The notes below the pieces were generated by a model. The model did not search any database. It was given only the letters and a program-made list of their open reading frames with translations, and was not told the DNA's origin. Source: Ypsolopha sequella (taxonomy: Eukaryota; Arthropoda; Insecta; Lepidoptera; Ypsolophidae). Taken from it: DNA of 64,000 bases. Positions within the stretch are counted from its first letter, which is position 1. Each line of letters opens with the position of its first letter. Location: NCBI GenBank assembly GCA_934047225.1, contig OW203989.1, positions 12,499,977-12,563,976 on the forward strand, in the 5' to 3' direction. This document shows positions 36,917 to 47,367 of this stretch, in pieces. The position numbers and the translations under genes were made by a program.

Positions 36917-38099
36917 CTGACGACAAAAGAAATACACTTAAAAATGATATTCTATCATATTTAAAAACCAAAGCAAAACCTATGTAACGTATTTGTTGTA
37001 CAAGTGGCAACGATGAAAAACGATACAATCACGTACAGTGGAGCTCACATCATACTGTACACATTGGACTTTGTATCCTTTGCTATAGGGGCTAATGTAG
37101 TACTGCAAGTGTATAACTGATGGTTTATTTTTTACATAGTAGATGCTAGTGATTGTTGGCACTTGGTGGTATTTATAAAACATTGTTTTAAAAAGCACTT
37201 GTACTTATCCACATATTACATATAACTTTATTATGCCCGACCGGTTTCGCTGTTAAGGCCCTAGAAAATGCTTTACAGCGAAACCGGTCGGGCATGATAA
37301 AGTTATATGTAATATGTGGATAAGTACAAGTGTTTTTTAAAACAATGTTTTATAATTTTTTTTTTATTTAGCACGTTATTACATTAATTTAATTACGCAT
37401 AGTTCACATCACTTAAACAAACACGGTTTGTGTGTGATGGATGATAAAGGTAGGTGTGTATAGCTCACAGCCGACTGACCAACCTGCCCGTAACCAATGT
37501 TTATGTGATCTCCACTTTACTGTATAATATGTTAGATATTGCTAGGATACAAAATCTGTATTAAATACGTAACACAAATTTTATTAGCTTAATTTGTCAT
37601 GACGCCAAAAGTGTATGTACCATTCCGCAGATACATTCTGAATTATTATTGTGAAAATGTATATTAGAGTCACACTACCTCATGAATAAAACTGTTTTAT
37701 AGCCGTAGTCCCAAGTTGCTTGCAATAAAATTTCTTGAAAGTAAATAAATCAACAACTTCTTAGCATTTGACCTCGCTTGTCGTGAGATTTATTTTTAAT
37801 AAAGTAAGGTCTTCTCCTTCTCACAGACATTCAAAATGTCTATGGTACTTCTCTTCAAAAAAGAGGATAATGATTGTAAAAGCGGAAAGGGATTTGTTAT
37901 TTCCTTGTTTGGAGTCCAATCGCGTTATTAACACGAGTTTCTGGTTATATTTCAACAGCATTGAGGATAAATAAATTTACAGTGTTTCTTGTATGTATTA
38001 GTTAGTTATCTCCTTGGAAAAACTGTACGCAAATGTTTTCATGCATGTACGGGTTTCATTAATGTTTTTATTTAACAACCTTTATTTTAGGGCTCTATA
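36917..38099. other. Non-coding DNA upstream of the Beat exons
   Basis: A signal-peptide exon ending in phase 1 was looked for here on the minus strand and not found. Apart from the hairpin MITE at 37172-37355 the DNA is unremarkable and AT-rich. It is probably part of the first intron. Confidence 0.4.
37172..37355. mobile_element. 184-bp hairpin MITE, 'aaccggttt' family, copy 2
   Basis: Near-perfect arms of about 85 bp meet around a short centre (37258-37272). They include 'gcacttgtacttatccacat' and 'gaccggtttcgc'. The architecture, the cacttgtac block, the ACCGGTTTC block and the left flank 'gcacttggtg' are shared with 24753-24952, while the sequence between these blocks differs. Confidence 0.7.
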
Positions 38100-38213
38100 T
38101 ATAATGAAAAAATGGGGGGACTCTTCTGTCTTGTCAGTTTGTCAAAAGCCTTTTACTCAGAGACGGCTAAAGGGATAAAGTTGACATTGATATCGAATAC
38201 GTAATTACTACCC

Positions 38214-38500
38214 ACAACGTGTAACATAAAGGTTTGGTCTAATTTGAAGAGATCATTCAGTCATTGGTTTCAACTTTAACAACGAAGCCAATCTTGATAA
38301 CGCGAAAACAAAACTTTTTTTATAGAAAAGTAGATATTATTATTTATAATACCTACTCGGCTGAAATGTATAAAAGTATACAAAAAGGGCTGATTTTTTT
38401 TGTGATTTGATTTTTGTTTCCAAAGTAAAAAAAAAAACTATAACCATTGACAGAATGAGCTCAACAAATATGACCACACCTTTCGATTACACAGTGTAGA
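38214..38500. mobile_element. MITE of the CAACGTGTAAC family, degraded
   Basis: The ends 'acaacgtgtaacataaagg' and '...cctttcgattacacagtg' match the better copy at 57255-57516. The core carries the 'actttaacaacgaagccaat' and 'ctcggctgaaatgtat' blocks also found in the 44776 family. A repeat fragment with 'gtcaaaagccttttactca' lies just to the left (38130-38210). Confidence 0.6.
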
Positions 38501-38674
38501 TACATTGAATGCCAATAGTTTTAATCCGACTGAAGTCTGTTGTACCATATAAATTGTCTTCTATGTAGTATTGCGTACTTGACACCATTAAGTTAATTAA
38601 ATTTCATCTTAAGATGCGAACTTATGCAATATTGCGTATTCGCAGTATCAAGTAGGTTAGGCATTTAGAGTAGA

Positions 38675-39394
38675 CTAGCTTTTGCCCGCAGCTTCGCCCG
38701 CGTGGATTTAGTTTTTTGTAGTTTAAAATTATTTCTTGATCTCTTGTTTGATTCTTAGGATTTGACGCGGCCAAAGGCCGAGCTACGTTTCCTCACGAAA
38801 TAATTTCTCGATCACTTATTTGATAGCCAGGTAAAATTTGTAAATTCATAATTGAAAATTTAGGTAAATTCTGAACGAAATTATAATTTTTTTCTCTGAA
38901 TTAAACTTCGGTTAGTGTGTTAACAGTTTGAAACACAATATTTTTTTCTTAAATATATTAAATCCTTAAACCCAACCCTAGTAACAGAAGCAAAATTTCA
39001 GCTCTGTAACTTTAAAGCTACTGAAGTCGAAAAATATTTTTGTCCTTATGGAATGATTTTCCGAATACCCTGAAAAATGTCATCTTAATTTCTAAAGTAT
39101 CTTTGGTGGTCTTTAGCGAGGCCAAAGTCCGAGCCGCTTTTCCAAACGAAACTATTTTTTGTTCTTTGAAATGTCCTTTGCTAAAGTGTTTTAAGAATTT
39201 AAAATTTTTCATATGTTTTTTTACACCTTAATATGTGGGCAAATTAATTCTATTTTGTGCCAAATTGGAGGTCTTTATCTTTAACGGTGCTATTAGTATA
39301 AAAGGCTGTGACATACGGACGGACGGACGGACGGACAACGGAGTCTCAACATAAATATTCCTTTTGTACTTTTTAGGTACTACGGAACCCTAAA
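38675..39394 (-). mobile_element. Helitron-like element with (GGAC)n, best copy
   Basis: On the minus strand it ends with a GC-rich hairpin (cgcgggcgaagctgcg), then ggcaaaag and CTAG (38678-38675), next to T. The other end carries (GGAC)n at 39317-39336 and 'tactacggaaccctaaaa', the usual partner sequences in Lepidoptera. It is non-autonomous; no Rep/helicase frame is present. The 5' border is uncertain. Confidence 0.55.
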
Positions 39395-39550
39395 AGTCAG
39401 CTTGTTCTATGTGAATTTTTTGTAATGTTTGTGTTTTAATATAAGACTCATATTTGTTTTATCGATTTTTTCCACGTTCGCCGTGCCTACTTTCTTTACA
39501 TATAAATTTTGTTCGACACTCATTACCAATAGACAAGACTTATCAAAAAA

Positions 39551-39575
39551 TTTTTTTTTTTTTTTTTTTTTTTTT
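39551..39575. repeat. T25 homopolymer
   Basis: An uninterrupted run of 25 T lies just outside the LINE's left target duplication (39612-39625). It could be the poly-A tail of an unrelated minus-strand insertion. Confidence 0.6.
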
Positions 39576-39813
39576 ATTATTAGTACTACTTGACTTGACT
39601 CGAACCTAAATAATTACCAATTGACGAATTGTCAGCTGTCAACTGATCCGGTGCACATGTGTTTTGCTTCCAATTTAAGTTTTCTGCAGTCTTTTCGTTA
39701 ATATTACCTCTTTTATTCGTTTTTGTCATTAATCTCATCCTCATAATCATAATTAATATAGTTTTCGTGTAGTTTTTAACTCTCATTTCTCACCTGTTCC
39801 ATGTTCTACAAAT

Positions 39814-40057
39814 ATGTCCCTCCATAACATCAATCCCAAACCTCCCAAACCTCCCGACCCCCTGGACAGGAATCTGAATTCTTCCAATTCAGAATATGAA
39901 TCCGACAATAATATGGAATATGAAGAAGTTGTAACGAATCCTTCTTCTAATTCCACCATTTTCTCGAAACGTCAGGAGTTAAAACACAAAATTATCGCCA
40001 ACGACCATGACTACTTTTCCAAAAAAACATTTAAGGCTGTTGATGGCGATGAACTTA
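39814..40057 (+). pseudogene. LINE ORF1 (gag-like), N-terminal part before the insertion
   Basis: The ATG at 39814 starts a proline- and asparagine-rich leader (MSLHNINPKPPKPPDPLDRN, then an acidic stretch). The frame runs to GAA CTT A at 40057, where the 7.3-kb element begins. Counting one copy of the TA duplication, the next bases of the LINE are at 47368 and the reading frame continues without a shift. Low-complexity N-termini of this sort are usual in LINE ORF1 proteins. Confidence 0.7.
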
Positions 40058-40077
40058 CACGGTAAAAAAACATTCAT

Positions 40078-42112
40078 TGGATTAATAATCGCGATATTGT
40101 CAGGGACACAAGCATATATTTTATCTTTTTAATAAAATATCGTTAAATAAACAAAGACAACACATCGCATGTAGAAAACAATATTGTTATGTTTTATTTT
40201 TAACATAAGACAATTAGTGTATATACAAGATTTCAATATTATTAATAGAAAAACAAGACATGCTGTTATTCGCAGTAAATATATTCAAGTATTAAGAAGA
40301 AATTTTCTTACATTATGACCACAATTTCATTTTAAAACGAAATATTGTTTATATTAGCACGCTTAAAATGTATTAAATTAAAATGTACGTATTCTTAAAA
40401 AAAGATTTCCATTCTTTAATTAAAATAATTACACTATTTTTCAATTCAACAATGTGCTTTTCTTTGGAAGATGATACCTACCATTTTACTTCAAGAATAT
40501 GGAAAATAAGTAATACAAAATAAGAATTCCAAATCTAATTTAGCCCTATATTATACAACTAATAATCTTGTGTTATTAAATTGAGATTATCGACTTTATA
40601 ATATGTACTAAACATTTTAAATTTTTAATTCAACCCTAGGTTTTACTTGGATCAAGATGATATCAGATAACGCCTTAGATATTCTAAGGATAATTCAATT
40701 AAATAATATTGTACTATTATCGTAAATATTTAGAATGGAACAAGTACGTAATAAGTACCTAATGAAAGAATATGTTTGAACTAAGAAATATATTTTATTT
40801 ATTGTGCTTTTTATCTTTTATTATCAACCAAGTCCATATATTTATTTGACTTACTTATACCATTCTAATTGATTGTTAATTATTATCCCTATTATTCATA
40901 GAAGATAATCAATCATTAATGAAAATACAACAGGGTTTTTTAATTTGACAATGCATTTCGCTAATAGGTACATAGATAAGTACTCATTTACTTCGATAAA
41001 TTGTAGATCTAAGCTGATTTACTTATTTTAAAATCGGTAAATTATTCAGAGAAATTTCATACATATTCATTATTCTTCAACATCAAATATATGTATTCTT
41101 AAATTAATCTGGATATTTAAATATTGTCTTGAACGAAGCATTTAAATAAATTTAAGCTTAAATTTAACAATATGCATTCTTCAAATTAAAGTTATATTCT
41201 CATATTAATCTGGACGTTTAAATATTGTCTTGAACGAAGCATTTCGGTTCAATGAGCACGTTAAAATACATTTGAGTGTTGCCATTGTTGCAACTTGCCA
41301 ACCCAAGACTTTTAAAATAGGGGAAAATACTAAACCCCAACATATTTATTTTGTTAAACCGCTCGAGCGATTTTGGGATGAAATTAATCCCCAAAAAACC
41401 GAAATTTGAATGCAAATTTTGAAACTGATCGCCTGAGCGTTATAAAGGTCGTTGGTTTCATAATGTTTAGATTATTAATAAAATTCTGGGTATACTTATT
41501 GTTTAAGAGTTCGTATAACGTCAATAGCACAACTTCAAATGACCATTTCACATTACTAAATTGGTTTAATAAAAATAATAAGATACCTTGTAGACTATAC
41601 TTACCTACTCGTGATAAGCATGTTTTAGCAAAAACGCATTACATACTAGATGTACAATCTACAATCACAATATCAAATGAACATATAATTGTATTTAACT
41701 CACTTTTTTATAATCTGTGCAAGCAAGGAGTGCCACAGTTGAGCTTTCGATAAGATCAAGACAGATTATAAAAAAATATTATAAATATTATAAAAAGTGA
41801 GTTAATGCCGTTTTTTAAATATTTAAGAAAATCGTTTATCGCGTTTGGGATTGAGCATGGACCCTCTCTGCTTGTGCCCCCTTCTGCTTGTGTCCACCTG
41901 ATTTCTAGACTCTGCGCACGCCTATGTTTAAAAAATATTGTATTGTACGAAAAAAATTAAAATGTCATATAACAATAGGTAGTACAAGGTTTCGAATTCC
42001 CTATGTATGTGAAATTTTACTTTTTTTGTACCATACAATAATTTTTAATAATCCATTAAATACATAAAACTTGAGAAGTGTTTCGATTTTTTTGATGAGA
42101 ACTACGAGTATA
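40078..42112. other. AT-rich left part of the 7.3-kb element
   Basis: It is non-coding. A unit of about 42 bp (taatctggacgtttaaatat, then tgtcttgaacgaagcattt) occurs at about 41106-41150 and again at 41200-41242. The motif 'tattctta' recurs across this region and near the right end. A 115-codon frame at 41406-41753 has no protein-like signature and I do not count it as a gene. Confidence 0.45.
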
Positions 42113-42375
42113 CAAGGTGAATTTGTGAACATCGTCCAAATTCATACTTGAGCCTTAGTAAGTGATCAGCATCATGAGCCAATAACTATTTCTGTAAAAT
42201 TCATAAAATGAAATTTTCGACTCCCCATAGTGATTCACTCAGGACTGGGAGTGAATAACTATGGGAAGTCGAAATTTCATCATACGAATTTCACAAAAAT
42301 TGTTATCGATTCGTTATGCTGTTCACTTACCAAGCCTCTAGTATGAATTTAGACGATCATTAAAAAGTCACCTTG
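42113..42375. mobile_element. 263-bp hairpin MITE, CAAGGTGA ends, TATA duplication
   Basis: Arms of about 110 bp run inward from CAAGGTGAATTTGTGAA and its complement ending TTCACCTTG-type sequence (here agtcaccttg). TATA flanks both sides (42109-42112 and 42376-42379). The inner part includes 'cgactccccatag' against 'ctatgggaagtcg'. It is related to 55674-55957 and to the fragment at 32347. Confidence 0.7.
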
Positions 42376-42384
42376 TATATATGT

Positions 42385-42825
42385 CGAAGTTGGATTGTAG
42401 AATCAGCTGTTCTATAAAAACACTAGTTGTTTTATACAACAACTCCGTTATGTAAAACAACTGAATAAATTTCAACTGCTACCCACTTTTAGACTTAGAT
42501 AATGTAAAATGTGTTTCAATAAAAAATCAAAAATAGGTATGATGACGAGCGAAATGACGAGGAGCGTGTTAGGTTGCTGGTGATCATAATTTCGGGAGCT
42601 TTGCGGAGCGAGTTAACTCCATAGCTTTTAGCAAAATTTATAATCCAACATTTTATTTCAAGCTCTTTTACGAAACTGCTAAACTGTTTTACAAAACCGC
42701 TAAACATTGACCCGCTGCACTGAATAACTTAAATCCTGCGTGTTATTTTGTAAAACAGCTGAACGTCGTTTAGCTGTTTTCCATAACGGAGCTGTTTTGT
42801 GAAATAACTACAATCTACATAGTGG
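42385..42825. mobile_element. Inverted-repeat element with CAGCTGTTTT-type arms
   Basis: The left arm (gattgtagaatcagctgttc, then caactccgttatgtaaaac) is inverted at the right (gttttccataacggagctg, then caatctacatag). The centre includes 'gacgagcgaaatgacgagga' and 'gagctttgcggagcgagtta'. It is non-coding. Confidence 0.55.
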
Positions 42826-44647
42826 ATTTTTTTGAATTGTAGATTTTACAATCCATCTGCGACATATAAAGTGAAATTTAATCAACCATTTCGCATGACA
42901 CTGACAAGCATCAATGCAAGTACCGCGGATCGCAAATAATTTCCGATGGTGCCATCGTATTCGTAAAAAGCCACAAACTTATCTATTCCGGTGGCGAAGA
43001 CTGTCACGGAGTGAATATACAAGCCATTTTAGTTTGGCCTACTGGAACAAATAAGTTTGTGGCTCCGTTGGTTATCTATCATTTTAATAGGTAAAAAAAT
43101 TGTCGTTTATCATAATTATCACACATCTATCGCCGCAACCCGTGGCAGAGTTGTTAAACGTAATAATTCTTCGGTTTCGACTACCTAATTTATTATTAAA
43201 ATTTCTAAGGTTTTTCGAGTCCTGCCCGCCCTTGGCGACACCCAGGCTTATGTACCTTGATTTAAATGCATAATAATGCAATAAGTATAATATTGGTGAA
43301 TTTGTGAGTGATATGATAAATAAGACTTACAAGAGTTATAAGTGATACCTATGTTTGTGAAAGTTGCACGTTGTGACAACTGTATTATAGGGAATAATTG
43401 TAGGAAATTGGAAATTGGAAACCACTACTGGCAACACTGCTTTCTTTTCTTTCTTTTGAGTGCGGTGGGGCGTTGAGTGCGGATGGTGAGGTGTTCTGTG
43501 TAAGCGCCATTTTAATTGATAGTTACTTAAAGGTTTATTCTTTCTCTTACGGTTATTCGATGGAGAACCCAACGGCGACAGCCGAAGAGCTGGAATTGCT
43601 GCTTAAAAACTGGAACATTCCAGAAGATGTTCGAGAAAATTTCATAAGTAAGTACCTACCTACACAGTATTGTGTGCTACCCAGTCTAACCAAGCTTATT
43701 CATGTGTTCTGTGCTAATGCGCTGTGCCCATCCAAGTACCGAGACAGTAACCTTTCCTCTAAGACACTAACAGGGGGAATCGCGCCCCCTTATCGACACT
43801 CCGACCCACTAACGTAGTTCTGAATCTGAAGCACAAGACTCTGCTGACTCCTCGTAGCAGATTACGCGTCACGTTACTTAGGTGGGCACTTTCGACTATC
43901 CATCGTTCCGGCAGGAGAAATTCTAAGGTCAGTAATAGGATTCAAATTCTAGCCTAGGTACACGATAAAATCATCCGTGGCTTTCATCATCAACAATATT
44001 TTGTTCGTTCAAGAATATGTAATTCATACAGTCTTTGAACAAGCTTATGTCAAAACCAGCTACACTGTCTTCTACTCAAAATGATAACATAATTTTAACT
44101 ATTCCTTCAGTGTATGTGTTGTAAGTTTCTTTATAAAAAGTTATATTTTTTATTTTCAGAGTCAATCAGTAATGATATTTTGTGGTTGCAAAATAATATT
44201 GAGCCATGGGACACTGTAATGGAGAAGTTGCATTTTTATAAAATTTTGGCCCATACTCAATGACCTACGAAGTGATGTTTTGGTAAGTTTAAATCATAAA
44301 ACAAGTTGATGTTATTCAGAACATTCCTATGTACAATGTAGAAAATAAATAACAAAGTAATTATAATTTCAGATCTACCTGGACTTCCAACAATTGTATC
44401 CTGGGAAAAATAACAATTTTTTCAAGAACTGGACAGATTTCTTTAATAAAGATCAGAACGAAAACAGTCTTTAACAGATATACGTGGACAGTTGCTCTAT
44501 GAAACGTTAGACAAAACTGATGAAGGTAGGTTAACAGAATGCTTAAATTAAGTTTAGTCCTGTTAAATAACTTCAATTGTGTTAGGTACACCGAATCGTT
44601 ACTATTGTTGAACTAATTTAGTTGAATTGGTTTTTCCTGACTATACT

Positions 44648-44712
44648 ATTCATCCATCCATCCATCTATCAGCCTGTGATCGTCCACTGCTGGACATAGG
44701 CCTCTCCAATAT
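44648..44712 (-). repeat. SINE-like repeat, 3' tail fragment
   Basis: (catc)n followed by 'tatcagcctgtgatcgtcc' and 'actgctggacatagg' is the reverse of the tail seen at 56430-56462. Only the terminal 65 bp are present. Confidence 0.55.
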
Positions 44713-44775
44713 TTCGCCACTTTTATCATACTAATAATAACCTTGTATAAATTCAAAACATCATTACAGAAAGTT

Positions 44776-45021
44776 AAGATGATTTTGTAGAAGCTGGAAA
44801 CCGGTGATAGTACCCGTCCATACGAACAACTTTACTATGGAGCCAAATCTTATATCGAGGAAAAAATATCAGCTGTTCTATGGAAAAGTTAAATACCTAC
44901 TCAACCGAAATGTATGGACAAGCTGATATTTTTTTGAGATTTCAGGTTTATCACCACAGTAAAAGTTGTTCGTATGGACGAGTACTATCGCCAGTTTCCG
45001 GCTTCTACAACATCATCTTAA
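44776..45021. mobile_element. 246-bp hairpin MITE, 'ctatggagcca' core family
   Basis: Arms of about 75 bp (ttaagatgattttgtagaag inward to the ctatggagcca block) are inverted at the right (acagtaaaagttgttcgtat to catcatcttaa). The core resembles those at 32435, 38214, 57255 and 60434. It lies directly beside the 1-kb foldback element. Confidence 0.7.
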
Positions 45022-45032
45022 AGCCCAGTATA

Positions 45033-46069
45033 CAGGGTGGAAAAAATTTAAGGGCCCTGGAGGGGAACTACCTTAAATCCTTTAGTTAGCTCATTTCACT
45101 CAAAGGAAACATTCCTTTATTTTTTAAAAGAATCAAAACTGCATTCAAAGATATTCTGAAATTCGCTTGTCTCACCCGGGAATCGAACCGACTAAAAATT
45201 AAAAAAAAAAACCTCGCTATTTTATCATACGAATCGGTAGGATTATTGTTCAGAATAAAATTTGTCTATTAAACATTAGGTCTAACACTCATCTGTTGTA
45301 CGAGATACTCATGAAATTTTATATTTGTTACAAGTTCTTTGTTAACAATACCTAGTACTGTTCACTTGTAACAAGTAAATGACACGTTATAATTTTCTTA
45401 TCTCTCTTAAATCCAAAGACATCGTATGAAGTACAAGCTTGCTAATGTTATTTATCTTAAGTACCTTGTTGAATACTTCAATAAGAAAATCGTTAAATGG
45501 TAATAATAAATGTATGCAGAGCACAATTACTTCTTGTACTAGGCGTACTGACGAAAAGTTTAAAAAAGAAACGTATTTTTTTTGCAACGCGGAGCAACAA
45601 ATTTAAAGTTCGAACCATAACTTTCAACATTTTTAAAATCGATAAAAGTATTCGTTCGAAATTCAAATTTTGTTTTGTTTTGATTTCATTCCGTGCTGTC
45701 ATTGTGTAGTAATGGCGTAAAATTATAACTTTACAAGTGAACAGTACTAGGTTTTGTTAATAAAGAACTTGTAATAAATATTCAATTTCATGGGTATCTC
45801 GTACAATAGATGAGTGTAAGACTTTAGTTTAGTAGACAAATTTTATCCTGAACAATAATCCTACCGATTCGTATAATAAAATAGCGAGGGTTTATTTTTT
45901 TAAATTTTAGTTGGTTCAGTTCCCGGGTGAGACAAACAAATTTTAGAAGATCTTTGAATGCAGTTTTGTTTCTTTTAAAATATAAAGGAATGTTTCCTTT
46001 CAGTAAAATGGGTTAACTAAAGGATTTAAGGTAGTTCCCCTCCAGGGCCCTTTCATTTTTTCCACCCTG
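45033..46069. mobile_element. 1.04-kb foldback element, 350-bp ends, TATA duplication
   Basis: The ends CAGGGTGGAAAAAAT and their complement (tttttccaccctg) are flanked by TATA (45029-45032 and 46070-46073). The inverted arms run about 350 bp (45033-45385 and 45714-46069) with substitutions and small indels. The 328-bp centre shows no recognisable gene; its longest frames are 65-70 codons and not protein-like. Each arm carries a tRNA-like B-box string (see findings). Confidence 0.75.
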
Positions 46070-46315
46070 TATATACTTTATTTACTTTCATGGATTTCGA
46101 GTTTTTTTATGCAGTTATTTACTTTTTCAGAACCCAGGCGATATTGAAAAAGGAACTGAAGAACAGCAAGATAAGGCCATTAAGAGATATGATTATGATT
46201 ATATTAATGATGTTTTCAAGTGTTTAAAAAGACTGTTCTGTTTTGTGAATGTTTAATTCATGAATAAATTTAAATTTTTCTTTATCACGGATTTAAAGTT
46301 ATTCTACAATTAAAT

Positions 46316-46488
46316 TTATTGTTACTATTTTATTGCTATTCAGGATGAAAACAAAATGTGTGTAAGGTTTTATTTGGGTGGAGCTCTACCTAGATTTTTG
46401 TTTGGTTCTATGGTAAAAGCTCCGCACAAACAAAGAATTTACACATTTTTGATTTCACCCTGAATAGCAATAAAATAGTAACAATAAA
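46316..46488. mobile_element. 173-bp MITE with 30-bp inverted ends
   Basis: 'tttattgttactattttatt' plus 'gctattcagg' at 46316-46345 returns as its reverse complement at 46459-46488. The inner part is partly inverted too (gtgtgtaa against ttacac). Confidence 0.65.
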
Positions 46489-47365
46489 TATTATTCCCCC
46501 AAGAATAAAAGTTTCCAAGAGAGAATACTAAAAAATCTACATTGTTAAACTAACAATTTAATTAGCTTGTCAGTACAATAAAATATTATTTAAAGAAGAA
46601 AACATATCGTTAGTTAAAGAATAAAATATTATTAAAATAAGGAAACATATCATTAATTCAAGAGTAATCCCATTTTGGATTAATGTTTGTATTTATAAAC
46701 CAACAATATTGTCATTTCATACTTAGAATAAATGGTTTTATTATAAGAAAAAAACAAATTGAAACAATAATTTCTGATAATCAAATTAATAAAATATATT
46801 TATTTCAAGAAACACTATCATTATTTCAAAATATTGCCAACTTAGATTGATGTTTGGGTTTTTTACCACAACATTGAGAATTTTTGCGATAACATCCAGT
46901 GTTGTTATTGCTAGACAACATTTTTATTCGAAGATATTATTTTTATTAATGTGACAGGATTGATTATTGATTCAAATATACATATTTTGAAGTAACATTT
47001 TGAGTATTCTTCTTTGAAAAATATTATGGTAAATTTAGTAGTGGTAGTGTAATATTAAAAAAGATTGTCTTATAAGAAGACCCAATAGCCTAATCTTGAA
47101 AATTAAAACTCTTATTTTAATGCAATCAGACTGAAATCAAGAATTTAGACGAGTTAATATAACACTTAATTATTCTTGATCAAACAAATAGATTTTCAAT
47201 AATTTTACAGTCTTCACTGAAACTGATGTATTCTTAAACCAAATTAAACTTTTTAACAATATCAAATACTGTATTCAAAGCACAAAATTTGTTCCTGATA
47301 TCGAAATCAATATTTTCTCGGTCTAAAGCAAATTGCTTTATATTAATACTTTTGTTTTTTCCGTG
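46489..47365. repeat. Right subterminal region of the 7.3-kb element with degenerate repeats
   Basis: Units of about 45-50 bp built on 'aataaaatattatt...aaacatatc.tta' recur at about 46578, 46621 and 46790. The strings 'ggattaatgtttgtattt' and 'agattgatgtttgggttt' recur about 170 bp apart. The region is non-coding; subterminal repeats of this kind are usual in DNA transposons. Confidence 0.45.
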
Positions 47366-47367
47366 TA

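Larger units (their letters stand above)
43560..46256 (+). pseudogene. Decayed four-exon gene of unknown function, possibly SAM-like
   Basis: Exon 1 (43560-43647) starts at an ATG and encodes MENPTATAEELELLLKNWNI, then PEDVRENFI, before donor GTAAGT. Exon 2 (acceptor tattttcag, 44160-44282) continues in phase with KSISNDILWLQNNIEPWD. One extra A near 44240 then shifts the frame to FWPILNDLRSDVL before donor GTAAGT. Exon 3 (44373-44525) encodes IYLDFQQLYPGKNNNFFKNW, then, after another frameshift, TDIRGQLLYETLDKTDE. A possible exon 4 (46131-46256) encodes NPGDIEKGTEEQQ and ends in TAA, but its phase does not fit exon 3. The helical N-terminus with its W-N-I-P-E pattern reminds me of SAM domains; this is a guess. 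Intron 3 holds two MITEs and a SINE-like tail. It lies wholly inside the 7.3-kb element. Confidence 0.5.
40058..47365. mobile_element. 7.3-kb TA-flanked element inserted in LINE ORF1
   Basis: The left end reads CACGGTAAAAAAAC. The right end, on the minus strand, reads CACGGAAAAAACAAAAG, an inverted match with one gap. TA flanks both sides (40056-40057 and 47366-47367), and removing the element with one TA restores ORF1. No transposase frame is visible. The interior is AT-rich. It holds a decayed intron-bearing gene (43560-46256), several MITEs, a direct repeat at 41102-41242 and repeated blocks near its right end. The superfamily cannot be assigned; TA targets suggest IS630/Tc1/mariner relatives, but the size and terminus are unusual for them. 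Confidence 0.65.

Noticed and set aside
41406..41753. 115-codon plus-strand frame inside the 7.3-kb element
   Set aside because: AT-driven composition, no motif, no splice or start context; it overlaps repeated AT-rich DNA.
43473..43559. Upstream extension of the decayed gene before its ATG at 43560
   Set aside because: The extension starts at a non-ATG codon and reads like 5' UTR.
46131..46256. Exon 4 as a firm part of the decayed gene
   Set aside because: It has a good acceptor and an open frame, but its phase does not match exon 3, so it is mentioned only as possible.
47238..47367. Open frame directly upstream of the LINE ORF1 body, which would extend ORF1
   Set aside because: It has no ATG and belongs to the inserted element; the true upstream part of ORF1 is at 39814-40057.
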